Positions 26,483 to 35,791 are shown, counted from the first letter of the stretch. The stretch: 64,000 nucleotides of DNA from Enterobacter asburiae (GCF_007035645.1 NZ_AP019632.1:2418001-2482000); one strand, 5' to 3'. Made by a program: numbers and translations. Notes: generated from the sequence alone by a model not told the origin.

Positions 26483-26771
26483 GGACAAAACCGGAATATG
26501 AATCCCCCCGCTCGGTCAGGGCGGGAATTCTTCTACCACAGGCCATGACGACGCGCTCTGTATCCCGTTTCTCCCGAAAGGACAGGACGCCAGCTTACAC
26601 GTCAACTTTTCGTTCAAAGCAGACATTTTTTCTGCTGCAGTGCGCTTTGTACCGTGAGTTCAAATGCTTAATGAGGTCGCCCGGCGTTTAGCGCGTTCGG
26701 TGCCGAATCAGCTCTATCGCACCTTTCCGGGTTAATAATAGAACCTGTAATGCGTCCCGTAATAATAGATG

Positions 26772-26800
26772 CCGTTCAGTTTATTCTGAACGGAATTTTT
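26772..26800 (+). terminator. Terminator-like hairpin
   Basis: CCGTTCAG (26772-26779) pairs with CTGAACGG (26786-26793), followed by AATTTTT. It lies between the antitoxin remnant and the autotransporter. Confidence 0.75.
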
Positions 26801-27093
26801 CTTTTTATTTTCGTTTTATTAAAGAAATATTAACATCATTTTCGCATTAAAGTGCAATCCTGTTACCTGGATAAACCCAGGGTAATAACGTCAAAAAACG
26901 ACAACCCTATCAGTCGCTTGTAACAATCATCTGACCTTTTAGGGGAAAAAGTACTAAAGTGGACTTTTTTTTCTGAGTGTTTCTTTTTAATTGTAAGTAA
27001 AATTTGCCAACTTTTTAGTCGGCCGCAATTAATATTGCTCGCCGCAATATATCGGTGCCATTTTTATGGCGAAATTATTATCTATGGTGCATT

Positions 27094-29766
27094 ATGGCAA
27101 ACGCAAAACAGCAGTCTCCAAATACTTTTAAACCAAAAATCAAGGCAATTAATATTGTTATTTTAGGCGCCCTTTATTCCTGGGGTTCCTGCGCATCTGC
27201 ACAAACCATCAGTGCCGATACCGATGTTACTGGTAAAAATGTTACTGATGGCGTGCTGATAGACACTGCTGGTGTCACTGCCAATATCAATGGCGGTAGC
27301 AAAATAAGTAATGCCCCTGATAAAGATAGTGTAACCATTAATCTTACAGATCCTACGAAAGGCGCAACACTGAATGTCAGCGGCGCAGGGACCACTATTT
27401 CTGGTGGAAAAATTGGTATAGATGTAGCCAACTCCACAGGGGCTAAGGTTAACGTCACGGATAACGCGTATGTTGAAGGCGTGGAAACCGGCTTATTCGT
27501 CCGTAATAATGTTAATGGTCAGGCTAACGCAAATCTGAAGGTTGAAAACTCGACAGTCAAGGGTGGGAAAAACGGAATCTATGTTTGGGAAAGCACGGGG
27601 AAAAGTGGCAGTAACATTGATATCTCTAATTCCTTGATAGAAGCTAATGGTGGCGCTTCTGGCGACGCGGCCGTATTTATTAGCGAAGGGAGTAGTGTTG
27701 TCCATATAACTAACAGCACGATTAAATCGGACGATCGCGGCATCCAGTCCAATGGTGGTTATTCCGGCGTAATGGATATTAAGGACTCAACCATTTCTGC
27801 TAAGATTGGCTTCAGATTAACGCAAAATGACGGAAGTATTTACAATATTTCAAACACCACTGTAAATAGTGATGATATGGGCATTTATTATACGGCATCC
27901 GGTGATAAAAACACCACCGTAACGCTGTCTAATGGCACAACAATAAACGGTGCTAATAATGGGATCCTCACTGAAGATACTAACAATGAAAATAATATCA
28001 TCAATGTTGATGGCTCCACCGTACGTTCGTCGACCGGCAATGGTATTTCACTGGGCGGCGGTTTCACGTTAAATTCGAGTGCAGGGTCAACTATTGAAGG
28101 TGAGAACGCCATTGTCCTTAAAGGAGATACCACTGGCGCTACCGTCAACGTGAAAGATTCCACCGTCACCGGCAAAACCAATCTGCTGCAGATTTCCGGC
28201 ACCAGCGCGGTAGATACTGTTGATTTCAGGGGCTCTACCCTTTCCGGCGCCATCACCACCTCTTCAGGTGCTGACCAGTCGGTGAACATCGACAGCTCAG
28301 CCTGGACCGGCAGCGCCGGCAAAACAGGAACCGGCGCGCTGGCGCTGAATATCAGCAACGGCTCAACCTGGATCAACAACGCGGCCACGGATATCGATGC
28401 CATCAGCCTGACCGGTGGCAGCACCATCGTGATGGACGGCGGGAATATCCACACCGCAAGTCTTTCCGACACCGCACCGACCACGCTGCTGGCGGCGGCC
28501 AGCCCGACGGCGTCCACCATTTACTCCACGTATAACGCGGAAACCGGTTCAGCCTTCGTGCTCACGGCCGACAAGGCTACCGGCAGCTTTAATGCCGGCG
28601 TCACCTCCAGCTCCAGCGGTGCGGCGGGCGATATGACCGGCAACACCATTGTTCAGGTGACGGACGGTTCCGGTGCGACCTTCAACTCCATGCAGAGCGA
28701 TGTCGGGGTTTACCGTTACGAATCACGCAGCGTGGCTAACGCAGACGGGTCAACCAGCGTGATCCTCGATAACATTACGCCAGAACCAACGCCAGACCCG
28801 GCCCCTGGCCCGAATCCGAACCCGGATTCACGCACGCTCTCAACCGCCGCGCAGGCTGTAGTGAATACCCGTGCGGCAGCGATGAGCATCTGGAGCGACG
28901 AACAGGATGTGCTGAACCGCCGTCTGGATAACGAGCGCCTCACCGGCAGCAGCGACGGCACGGTGAACGCCTGGGGCAGCTACTACGGCGGCTACCACCG
29001 TCAGCAGATGGAGCAGACCAGTACTGCCTACGATCAGACCAACAACGGCTTTATGTTAGGTGCTGACAAGCGTGTCGATATCGCCCCGGGCAACCTGCTG
29101 TTCGGTTTTGCCGCCACCCGCGGGTATTCGGATGTGAACATGCATGACGGCGGCAGTGCAGGTACAGATGTCGACAGCTACGGCGCCTCACTGTATACCT
29201 CACTGCGTCTGAACAACGGTCTGTTCTTTGATGCCAGCATCAAGGGTACGCACCTGAAAAACGACATCAGCGTGACGTCTCTGGACGGCGGTCATACTAC
29301 CGGCGACTATAACAACAATGGCTTCGGCGGGGCTTTCAAAACGGGCTACCACAAGCAGTTTAATGCCTGGTATATCGAACCTTATGCCCAGATTTCATAT
29401 GCACGCTATAACAGCGTCGACTACAAGCTGAAAAATGGCCTGCACACGAAAGATGACGGCAGCACGTCACTGGGTCTGGAAGGCGGTGTGAATGCCGGTA
29501 TGGCGATGGCGCTGAACAATGGCACCGAGGTCCGTCCGTATGTGCATCTGGCCGTTGCGGGTGAAACCGAGAACGGCAACACGATGGACATCAACGGCGA
29601 GAAAATCAACGACAGCACCGACGGTTCACGCGGCATCGTTGGCCTGGGCGCGGATGTGAAACTCAGCAAAAACCTGAGCGGCTGGGCCGGGGCGAACTAT
29701 GCCAAAGGTCAGGATAACTATGAGTCACCGTGGATGCTGAATGCCGGTGTCGGCTACACCTGGTAA
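27094..29766 (+). CDS. Autotransporter adhesin-like protein (type Va)
   Basis: A surface protein of 890 residues from the ATG at 27094 (MANAKQQSPNTF). No good ribosome binding site is seen, so the in-frame ATG at 27055 remains possible. The signal peptide ends near CASAQT. The passenger (about residues 40-560) is built of repeated N/G/S/T-rich strands such as INGGSKISN and STVKGGKNGIYV, which predict a pertactin-like right-handed beta-helix. A proline-rich hinge (PEPTPDPAPGPNPNPD, about 563-578) leads to a translocator of about 280 residues (VNAWGSYYGGY...) ending WMLNAGVGYTW. The likely role is adhesion or aggregation. The 5' two thirds are AT-richer than the barrel region, a common mosaic pattern. 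Two LuxR-type genes and a PapI-like gene lie downstream. Confidence 0.92.
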   Translation: MANAKQQSPNTFKPKIKAINIVILGALYSWGSCASAQTISADTDVTGKNVTDGVLIDTAGVTANINGGSKISNAPDKDSVTINLTDPTKGATLNVSGAGTTISGGKIGIDVANSTGAKVNVTDNAYVEGVETGLFVRNNVNGQANANLKVENSTVKGGKNGIYVWESTGKSGSNIDISNSLIEANGGASGDAAVFISEGSSVVHITNSTIKSDDRGIQSNGGYSGVMDIKDSTISAKIGFRLTQNDGSIYNISNTTVNSDDMGIYYTASGDKNTTVTLSNGTTINGANNGILTEDTNNENNIINVDGSTVRSSTGNGISLGGGFTLNSSAGSTIEGENAIVLKGDTTGATVNVKDSTVTGKTNLLQISGTSAVDTVDFRGSTLSGAITTSSGADQSVNIDSSAWTGSAGKTGTGALALNISNGSTWINNAATDIDAISLTGGSTIVMDGGNIHTASLSDTAPTTLLAAASPTASTIYSTYNAETGSAFVLTADKATGSFNAGVTSSSSGAAGDMTGNTIVQVTDGSGATFNSMQSDVGVYRYESRSVANADGSTSVILDNITPEPTPDPAPGPNPNPDSRTLSTAAQAVVNTRAAAMSIWSDEQDVLNRRLDNERLTGSSDGTVNAWGSYYGGYHRQQMEQTSTAYDQTNNGFMLGADKRVDIAPGNLLFGFAATRGYSDVNMHDGGSAGTDVDSYGASLYTSLRLNNGLFFDASIKGTHLKNDISVTSLDGGHTTGDYNNNGFGGAFKTGYHKQFNAWYIEPYAQISYARYNSVDYKLKNGLHTKDDGSTSLGLEGGVNAGMAMALNNGTEVRPYVHLAVAGETENGNTMDINGEKINDSTDGSRGIVGLGADVKLSKNLSGWAGANYAKGQDNYESPWMLNAGVGYTW

Positions 29767-29781
29767 TAAATGACACGAACG

Positions 29782-29814
29782 AAAACCGGGCATGATGTTA
29801 TGCCCGGTTTTTTT
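29782..29814 (+). terminator. Autotransporter terminator
   Basis: AAAACCGGGCAT and ATGCCCGGTTTT form a 12-bp stem over a 6-base loop, with further T after it. The flanking A and T runs make it usable on both strands. Confidence 0.93.
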
Positions 29815-30455
29815 ACGAAAAGCCTGCAAAGATAACGTCCTTTTACAAAGCTTCCGCATGCACAAAAAGATAACACGTTTCTGCTCAGCCAGCTTTCTCC
29901 CCCGCTCCTGCCGCCCTCACCTCAGAAACCCATCGCAATCCAGCAACCAAAGAGCCCTGCCTGCAGATACATCAGGTTGGTTCATAAACACGGTTTTATG
30001 ATAATAGCGGACAAATAAAGAAATTTAGTCTGATGTAACAACCAGAACACAATCCTTTTAAGGACTTACAAAAGAGACTTTTTTAACTTCCTCAGTATCA
30101 TCTTTTAAGATCTGCAAGGAGCTCCAGATAATAATATTACGGAGTTTGTTTCAATTAATTATTGTGTAGCCAGGATTGAAAGCCACATTACCTATATTAA
30201 CTGGCTGCGTTGCAATTGCCCTCATTCATAATACCTCCGACACTGTCAATTTTCGCGGCACCCGTTTTTAGATAAAGCAGCAAAAAAAGAAGTTTCATTA
30301 ATCGTGCGCAACCCGTTCAGTGCACCGTATTTAATTGAGGCGGTAGTGAAAAACCTTAACAACGACGTGCACAAATCCCCCCACCTCATCATTCTTCCTT
30401 TCTGTGATCAGGAAGGCGGGAAAACAGGAATTATCGATACTGCCTCAGCAGTTAG
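29815..30455. other. AT-rich gap without a convincing gene (641 bases)
   Basis: Between the autotransporter terminator and the PapI-like frame only short, unsupported frames occur. The sequence is AT-rich and looks like foreign or decayed DNA. Part of it must carry the promoter of the next small gene. Confidence 0.5.
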
Positions 30456-30659
30456 TTGATAATACTGAATTTGATTGCCCTGATGAATGAAGATGAGGCG
30501 TTGAGTGCTTATATCAACGTCAGTGATTATATTCTCGAAAAAACCCGACTTTCACGCAGTCGTGTTATTAAAATACTGGGCGATTTGCGTATCGGTGGTT
30601 ATATTGAGATCAATCGAGGTATTCTGATAAAAATTAATAAATTGCCTGAGAAATATTAA
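30456..30659 (+). CDS. PapI/FaeA-like small winged-helix regulator (candidate)
   Basis: A 67-residue protein starting with TTG (an internal ATG at 30483 is the alternative). The segment VSDYILEKTRLSRSRVIKILGDLRIGGYIEINRG looks like a short helix-turn-helix plus wing, and the end LIKINKLPEKY resembles FaeA/PapI-type fimbrial regulators. Those proteins work with Lrp to switch surface-structure genes. Its place between an autotransporter and two LuxR-type regulators fits such a role. No strong ribosome binding site is visible, so translation is not certain. Confidence 0.5.
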   Translation: MIILNLIALMNEDEALSAYINVSDYILEKTRLSRSRVIKILGDLRIGGYIEINRGILIKINKLPEKY

Positions 30660-30748
30660 ACGCTTTTAACGGATAATTAACACTAGGCCGTTACATCTGA
30701 CAAAAAATACCGGAGGATAAATTACCTGACGTAAGAACAGCCGCCGCA

Positions 30749-31366
30749 TCATTGCGGCGGCTGGAGCTTTTGTATCGCTTTGCGCAGTTGCAGATCATTC
30801 TTGACCCCCAGCTTAAACATAATCTTTCGCTTATGGGTACTGATCGTTTTCTGACTTCGAAACATTTCGCGTGATAATTCAATCCCGGTTTTACCGCTTT
30901 TCAGGCCAATAAGTACTTTTTTTTCTGCATAGGTAAAAATCATACCGTCGGTTATATTATTCTCCTGCTCCTGCTCCTGCAGTCGCAGGAAGTGAGCACT
31001 GATATAACGTTGTTTTTTCAAACTGTGTTTTATTAGCTCACGCAGTTCAAGCAGACGTTCATCCACACAAAGCAGTGAACATCGGTATGACCTCATGAGC
31101 TGATGCGCCAGCTTCTCCTGACATGCAGAGAGCATAACCAGAGCAGTTCCTTCACCTGGCCGGCAGAGACTTTCGTACTCCGCGGCGGAGATATCAGTAA
31201 GCGTGTCATATGCAGTGAAATCAAGTAAAGTCAGATGTGCATTATCATGCCGAACAACTTCATAATTCCATTCGGGATTTTGTTCGCGAAAAGCCTTCAG
31301 GCTGGATAGAAACCCGTTCAGTAGAGTCGGATGAACCACACGGGAACAAACAGTAAAAGTAAACAT
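30749..31366 (-). CDS. LuxR-type HTH regulator (second of a pair)
   Basis: A 205-residue protein with a C-terminal LuxR/FixJ-type helix-turn-helix at about residues 145-198 (YAEKKVLIGLKSGKTGIELS, then KTISTHKRKIMFKLGVKN). The N-terminal 130 residues are not a recognisable receiver or autoinducer domain: the phospho-Asp pocket pattern is missing. It lies 14 bases after the similar gene upstream, with GGAG before its ATG, so the two form an operon. The layout resembles CsgD- or fimbria-type regulators. The likely target is the autotransporter; this is inferred from proximity alone. Confidence 0.8.
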   Translation of the reverse strand: MFTFTVCSRVVHPTLLNGFLSSLKAFREQNPEWNYEVVRHDNAHLTLLDFTAYDTLTDISAAEYESLCRPGEGTALVMLSACQEKLAHQLMRSYRCSLLCVDERLLELRELIKHSLKKQRYISAHFLRLQEQEQENNITDGMIFTYAEKKVLIGLKSGKTGIELSREMFRSQKTISTHKRKIMFKLGVKNDLQLRKAIQKLQPPQ

Positions 31367-31380
31367 AGTTCTCCAGATGT

Positions 31381-32010
31381 TCAGACTGAATAGATCTGAT
31401 CCAAACGATTAAGCAGATCCAGCCAACTGGCTGACTTTTGCAGGCTCAGACGCAACCGGATGTTTTGTTTATGGGTGAAGACCGTTTTATATCCCATATG
31501 GCGCAGACTGGCGATCTCATAGGCACTCAGACCTCGGGCGCAGTCGATAAGAATATTCAGTTCAGAGTGTGTGAGCCTATTTATTCTATTCATGTTATTT
31601 ATTTGCGGAGAGCGTAAAGGCAAATATTCTGAACTGAAATTTTTGGATAACATGCGCTGAGCGAGTTCTTCTTCCAAATAATTTTCGCAGAGTAGCGTCT
31701 GTACACCAAGCTGGTACATCAGTCTGATAAGCAGGTCATCCCGTTTTGCGACCCATACGATAATTTCTTTTCCCTGCATTATTAGATGGTGAATTAACCG
31801 TAATAGCGAATATATTTCCTCACCGGCACCACTAAGGCCTGCAGCGAATAAAGACGCTTGGTCAGTAAAGGGAGGCACCTCTTCTAATAGCGCATCTGGT
31901 TCAATCTCTAACAGAGAGCCATTGACGGCCTGGATGCTGTTTTTGGCCGCATTGCGAAACAGTGGCCGAGGTTCATAAAGTATAATTTCCGTTATTTTTT
32001 GTTGTAACAT
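31381..32010 (-). CDS. LuxR-type HTH regulator (first of a pair)
   Basis: A 209-residue regulator with a C-terminal LuxR-type helix-turn-helix at about residues 146-200 (LTHSELNILIDCARGLSAYE, then KTVFTHKQNIRLRLSL). The N-terminal part (EIILYEPRPLFRNAAKNS) looks like a degenerate receiver-like fold without the phosphorylated aspartate. It is translated just ahead of the paralogue at 30749-31366. Both are AT-richer than the chromosome core, in keeping with an acquired surface-protein islet. Confidence 0.8.
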   Translation of the reverse strand: MLQQKITEIILYEPRPLFRNAAKNSIQAVNGSLLEIEPDALLEEVPPFTDQASLFAAGLSGAGEEIYSLLRLIHHLIMQGKEIIVWVAKRDDLLIRLMYQLGVQTLLCENYLEEELAQRMLSKNFSSEYLPLRSPQINNMNRINRLTHSELNILIDCARGLSAYEIASLRHMGYKTVFTHKQNIRLRLSLQKSASWLDLLNRLDQIYSV

Positions 32011-32362
32011 CGTATCATTTATAAATATAATTCCATATAGATTGATATTAGATAAATATGCGGCAATATTGGAGCGGTTTTGTGTCCAATAAAGGATGTC
32101 AATTGCACAGAAATCATTTTTTGGAATTCCCTGCGCGGGATTTATATTTTTTGGCAGGAAAGCGATGGTTGCTGCCTTTGTACCATCGACAACTCCTGCG
32201 GTATGAGCGCGGCGCAGCTGTCAGCGACGGCAAAAAGATCGGCATCGCCGGAAGTGGTCGATTGGGTAAGACTGTACATCCCACCAAATTTTGCCCCAAC
32301 CTTCCCCGCGCAACTGGTGTATTGTTTTTAGACAATTCATTCCTCTAAAGGACACCTGCGCA
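32011..32362. other. 352-base gap before the GST gene
   Basis: The left part is AT-rich and must carry the promoter of the divergent LuxR-type pair. The right part is GC-richer and contains only a 42-codon frame (32203-32331) with no ribosome binding site and no recognised family. I see no gene. Confidence 0.5.
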
Positions 32363-32986
32363 ATGATCACCATCCTCGGCAAAACCACCTCCATCAACGT
32401 TCGTAAAGTGCTCTGGACCTGCGAAGAAGCAGGCCTCGAATATCAACAGGAAGATTACGGCAGCGGTTTTGCCTCAACGGAAACGGATGCCTTCCGCGCG
32501 CTGAATCCCAACGCCATGGTGCCGGTGCTGATCGATGACGACTTCGTGCTGTGGGAATCCAACGCCATCTGCCGATACCTGGCGCGCAAGGCCGGACGTC
32601 ACGATCTGCTGCCCGCAGAACCGCAGGCCTGCGCCAACGTTGAGCGCTGGATGGACTGGCAGGCAACCGAATTTAACAACGCCTGGCGCTATGTCTTCCC
32701 GGCGCTGGGGCGTAAAAACCCGGACTTTAACGATCCAGAACGTATTGCGGCGGGAATAAAAGAGTGGAACCACTGCATCACCATTCTGGAAAACCAGCTG
32801 CAGCGCACCGGGGCCTTTGCGGCGGGCGAGACGTTTACCCTTGCGGATGTCGTGCTTGGGCTGTCGGTGAATCGCTGGAAAATGACGCCCTTTGATAAGC
32901 CCGACGTGCCCGCGATCGAGGCCTGGTTTCAACGTCTTAACCAGCGCCCGGCGTTTTTGCGTCACGGCAATAACGGCATGATGTGA
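32363..32986 (+). CDS. Glutathione S-transferase family protein
   Basis: A 207-residue cytosolic GST. The start MITILGKTTSINVRKVLWTC at 32363 is preferred over an upstream frame opening at 32291 and has AAAGGA upstream. The thioredoxin-like N-domain contains the cis-proline and glutathione-binding region NAMVPVLIDDDFVLWESNAI. The helical C-domain ends FQRLNQRPAFLRHGNNGM. The catalytic residue is probably in the T-S-I-N motif (Ser or Asn type), as in beta/theta-like bacterial GSTs. It marks the return to core-like sequence after the AT-rich islet. The substrate is unknown. Confidence 0.88.
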   Translation: MITILGKTTSINVRKVLWTCEEAGLEYQQEDYGSGFASTETDAFRALNPNAMVPVLIDDDFVLWESNAICRYLARKAGRHDLLPAEPQACANVERWMDWQATEFNNAWRYVFPALGRKNPDFNDPERIAAGIKEWNHCITILENQLQRTGAFAAGETFTLADVVLGLSVNRWKMTPFDKPDVPAIEAWFQRLNQRPAFLRHGNNGMM

Positions 32987-33140
32987 AGTATTCACGCCCC
33001 ATGTTGAGCAAGGATATTTTATTTAATTACTTAACCCTGAAAGTCGCCAGAGGGAATAATAATTAAGCCATATCCTGGACAGCCCGTTGCACCGCTTTGC
33101 TAGCCTGACTATTCAGGCAAAGCTCAACCTGGAGGTATTC

Positions 33141-33878
33141 TTGCTGATTAGACTCAAGAAAGAACGAACGCATAAGGAGGATCGCCGGCTTGCTCTCTGG
33201 CTGGCGACCTCGGCAGGTTTGCTGAATGCCATCGCCCTCGGGGCATTTGGTTTTTTCCCCTCACACATGACCGGCAACACCTCACAGTTATCCAGCGAAG
33301 TCTCCTCCACCGATCTCAGCGATATCATTTTCTTCGGCTCGATTATTCTCTCTTTTGTTGCAGGCGCCATTGTTGCGCGCACGATCGTGATATGGGGCAT
33401 TATCCATAACGTCAGGCTGATTTTTTGCCAGATCCTGTTTGTCGAGGGAATATTGCTGACCGGCGTCTCCTTCTATGAGATGTATTTTCACGCCCTCACC
33501 AGCAACCGCGTGATTATTCTTTTTCTGTGCGGACTAATGGGTATTCATAACTCCACCTCCACGCAGCTTTCCGGCGGACGGGTGAGATCGACGCACATTA
33601 CCGGCACGCTGACGGACGCGGGGATATCCCTGGCCTCCGTACTGGTGGCGATGCTGCGCAGGGATTACTCCAAAGATACGGCGGCGCAAAAAAGTCAGCT
33701 TAAAAACCACTTAACCACCCTTTTCTCGTTTATTTCGGGCGGCATCGCGGGGCTGCTGCTGTTCAGATGGATCGGGTTTAACGCCATGCTGGCGCTCGGG
33801 TTGATGCTCGCCGTGGTCGCTATCGTTTCAATTATCACCGTCTCGATGCGGGTTCGACGGGTTCGTGCCTCTCTCTGA
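33141..33878 (+). CDS. DUF1275 (YoaK-like) membrane protein
   Basis: A 245-residue inner membrane protein with six or so hydrophobic segments. The TTG at 33141 is chosen because a perfect GGAGG (33131-33135) sits 5 bases before it; the in-frame ATG at 33087 has no ribosome binding site. Family features are the early ATSAGLLNAIALGAFGFFPSHMTGNTSQL segment and the central GLMGIHNSTSTQLSGGRVRSTHITGTLTD segment. Function is unknown; DUF1275 proteins resemble small transporters. A hairpin-forming stretch (about 33094-33125) precedes the ribosome binding site. Confidence 0.85.
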   Translation: MLIRLKKERTHKEDRRLALWLATSAGLLNAIALGAFGFFPSHMTGNTSQLSSEVSSTDLSDIIFFGSIILSFVAGAIVARTIVIWGIIHNVRLIFCQILFVEGILLTGVSFYEMYFHALTSNRVIILFLCGLMGIHNSTSTQLSGGRVRSTHITGTLTDAGISLASVLVAMLRRDYSKDTAAQKSQLKNHLTTLFSFISGGIAGLLLFRWIGFNAMLALGLMLAVVAIVSIITVSMRVRRVRASL

Positions 33879-33909
33879 AGTTAATGACCGATATCCGGCG
33901 TATGAGCTC

Positions 33910-33936
33910 TTTAGATGTGACACCGTCACATCTAAA
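33910..33936. other. Perfect 12-bp inverted repeat between the DUF1275 gene and the osm operon
   Basis: TTTAGATGTGAC (33910-33921) is the exact complement of GTCACATCTAAA (33925-33936) around ACC. It lies 32 bases after the DUF1275 stop and about 220 before the osm operon. It could be a terminator (weak T-run) or an operator. The TGTGA/TCACA halves are 5 rather than 6 bases apart, so it is not a standard CRP site. Confidence 0.6.
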
Positions 33937-34154
33937 AATTCGCTTTAGGACTATTCTGCCTGACCCTCAATCAGCCCTTATGCCATAAGGCTTAACCCAA
34001 GGTTGTCACTGTTTTCATAGGGTTACTGATTTTACCCCTTCGCTGGAACCCTTCCCAAACGCTTGCTATAGGTGAAATACCCCTGCCGAAACATGGCATA
34101 ACAACAGGCAACCGGTGGTTGCTATAACGCATGCGCACAGGGAGACACACCGCA

Positions 34155-34865
34155 ATGCACCCATTACTCAAACGTTCGCTGCTGTTTGTCGGCGCCATTA
34201 TCGTGGTCCTCGCCCTCCTCGTCTGGGGCATCGGGCTGGAAACGATAAGGGCGCGCCAGGTTGACCTGGTTTATCTCGGGCAACAGCACATGATTCTGGT
34301 TTTCTCATCGATGTTTTTTGCCCTGCTGGTCGGTATTCCGGCCGGTATTCTGCTGAGCCGCCCGGCCGCGCGGGGTATCGCCGAATATGTGATGCAAATT
34401 TTTAACGTCGGCAACACGCTCCCGCCGCTGGCCGTACTGGCGCTGGCGATGGTGGTGATTGGCATTGGCGATACGCCCGCCATCATCGCCCTGTTCCTCG
34501 CCTCGCTGCTGCCAATCGTGCGCAATACCTACGCCGGGCTGTGCTCGGTACCGCCGTCGCTGCTGGAAGCGGCAAACGGCATCGGGATGACTAAATGGCA
34601 GCGTCTGCGTCAGGTTGAGCTGCCAGCCGCCTGGCCGGTCATGCTCTCGGGGATCCGCATCGCCACCGCCATTAACGTCGGTACCGCGCCGCTGGCGTTC
34701 CTGATTGGGGCCAGCAGCTACGGCGAGCTGATTTTCCCCGGTATCTACCTGAACGATTTCCCGACCCTGATCCTCGGCGCGGCGGCCACCGCCCTGTTCG
34801 CCCTGATCCTCGATACCCTGCTGGCGGCGCTGGGTCGCGCGATGAGTCCCCATCTCGCTCGATAA
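34155..34865 (+). CDS. Osmoprotectant ABC transporter permease (OsmY of the OsmU system)
   Basis: A 236-residue inner membrane permease of the OpuC/ProW type. The start at 34155 (MHPLLKRSLLF) follows AGGGAG; the upstream ATG at 34131 is the alternative. It has about six helices and the ABC-permease EAA loop, EAANGIGMTKWQRLRQVELP. In Salmonella the four-gene OsmU system (osmVWXY) takes up glycine betaine and choline-O-sulfate at high osmolarity and lies next to clcB, as here. The E. coli gene named osmY is unrelated, so no symbol is given. Confidence 0.88.
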   Translation: MHPLLKRSLLFVGAIIVVLALLVWGIGLETIRARQVDLVYLGQQHMILVFSSMFFALLVGIPAGILLSRPAARGIAEYVMQIFNVGNTLPPLAVLALAMVVIGIGDTPAIIALFLASLLPIVRNTYAGLCSVPPSLLEAANGIGMTKWQRLRQVELPAAWPVMLSGIRIATAINVGTAPLAFLIGASSYGELIFPGIYLNDFPTLILGAAATALFALILDTLLAALGRAMSPHLAR

Positions 34866-34883
34866 CAATAACAAGGAGCTTTT

Positions 34884-35783
34884 ATGAGACTGTTTTCCGG
34901 CCTGACGGCGCTGTGTGCCGCGGCGCTGTTCACCAGCCAGGCGATGGCGGCCCCGCTGATTCTGGCGACCAAGAGCTTTACCGAGCAGCATATTCTCTCG
35001 GCGATGACCGTGCAGTACCTGCAAAAGAAAGGTTTTCAGGTCCAGCCGCAAACCAACATTGCCACGGTGATCTCCCGCAACGCGATGATCAACAAGCAGA
35101 TTGACATGACCTGGGAGTACACCGGCACGTCTTTGATTATCTTTAACCATATCAACCAGCGCATGTCGCCGCAGGAGTCTTACGAGACGGTGAAACGCCT
35201 GGACGCGAAGCACGGTCTGGTCTGGCTCAATCCCGCCGACATGAACAACACCTACGCTTTCGCCATGCAGCGCAAGCGCGCCGAGGCGGAACACATCAAC
35301 ACCATCTCAGAGATGGTGGCGAAGATTGAGCAGATCCGTAAAACCAACCCGGACAAAAACTGGCTGCTGGGATTAGACCTGGAATTTGCCGGGCGCAGCG
35401 ACGGTATGAAGCCGCTGCAGGAGGCCTACAAGATGGAACTGGACCGCCCGCAAATCCGTCAGATGGACCCCGGTCTGGTCTATAACGCGGTGCGCGACGG
35501 CTTCGTTGACGCCGGTCTGATTTACACCACCGACGGGCGCGTGAAAGGCTTCGACCTCAAGGTGCTGGAAGACGATAAAGGCTTCTTCCCGAGCTACGCG
35601 GTGACGCCGGTGGTGCGTAAGGACACGCTGGAGGCGAACCCCGGTCTGGAAGAGGCGCTCAACACCCTCTCGGCGCAGCTCAACAACGACGTTATCACCG
35701 AGCTGAATAAGAAGGTGGATATCGACCATCAGTCACCGCAGCAGGTCGCCCGCGATTTCCTGCGTAGCAAACAGCTGCTGTAG
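34884..35783 (+). CDS. osmX: OsmX, periplasmic osmoprotectant-binding protein
   Basis: A 299-residue substrate-binding protein of the OpuAC family. The signal peptide is cleaved near AMAA-PL. The mature start [16 protein letters not shown] and the [14 protein letters not shown] segment are typical of betaine/choline-binding proteins, where aromatic residues form the cation cage. AAGGAG lies 6 bases before the ATG, and the gene begins 18 bases after the first permease. It delivers osmoprotectant to the two permeases and the ATPase of the operon. Confidence 0.93.
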   Translation: MRLFSGLTALCAAALFTSQAMAAPLILATKSFTEQHILSAMTVQYLQKKGFQVQPQTNIATVISRNAMINKQIDMTWEYTGTSLIIFNHINQRMSPQESYETVKRLDAKHGLVWLNPADMNNTYAFAMQRKRAEAEHINTISEMVAKIEQIRKTNPDKNWLLGLDLEFAGRSDGMKPLQEAYKMELDRPQIRQMDPGLVYNAVRDGFVDAGLIYTTDGRVKGFDLKVLEDDKGFFPSYAVTPVVRKDTLEANPGLEEALNTLSAQLNNDVITELNKKVDIDHQSPQQVARDFLRSKQLL

Positions 35784-35791
35784 GAGGCGCT

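Larger units (their letters stand above)
26297..27093. other. 797-base gap before the autotransporter
   Basis: This stretch holds a decayed antitoxin-like start (26375-26482), then no convincing gene. A terminator-like hairpin lies at 26772-26800, and a very AT-rich stretch (about 26800-27060), probably the promoter region of the autotransporter, follows. A 70-codon open frame at 26479-26691 looks like a continuation of the decayed gene rather than a functional one. Confidence 0.6.

Noticed and set aside
26490..26545. Possible IS200/IS605-type end hairpin (CCCGC...GCGGG)
   Set aside because: The 5-bp stem is short, no transposase or TnpB coding is present nearby, and no matching second end was seen.
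32203..32331. A 42-codon frame before the GST gene
   Set aside because: It has no ribosome binding site, no recognised family, and a mixed composition at the edge of the AT-rich islet.
33910..33936. CRP-binding site reading of the palindrome
   Set aside because: TGTGA and TCACA are separated by 5 bases, not the 6 of the CRP consensus.
34305..35294. A 329-codon minus-strand frame across the osm permease and binding-protein genes
   Set aside because: It is antisense to two clear genes with their own ribosome binding sites; its translation is Arg/Gln-rich without domains.
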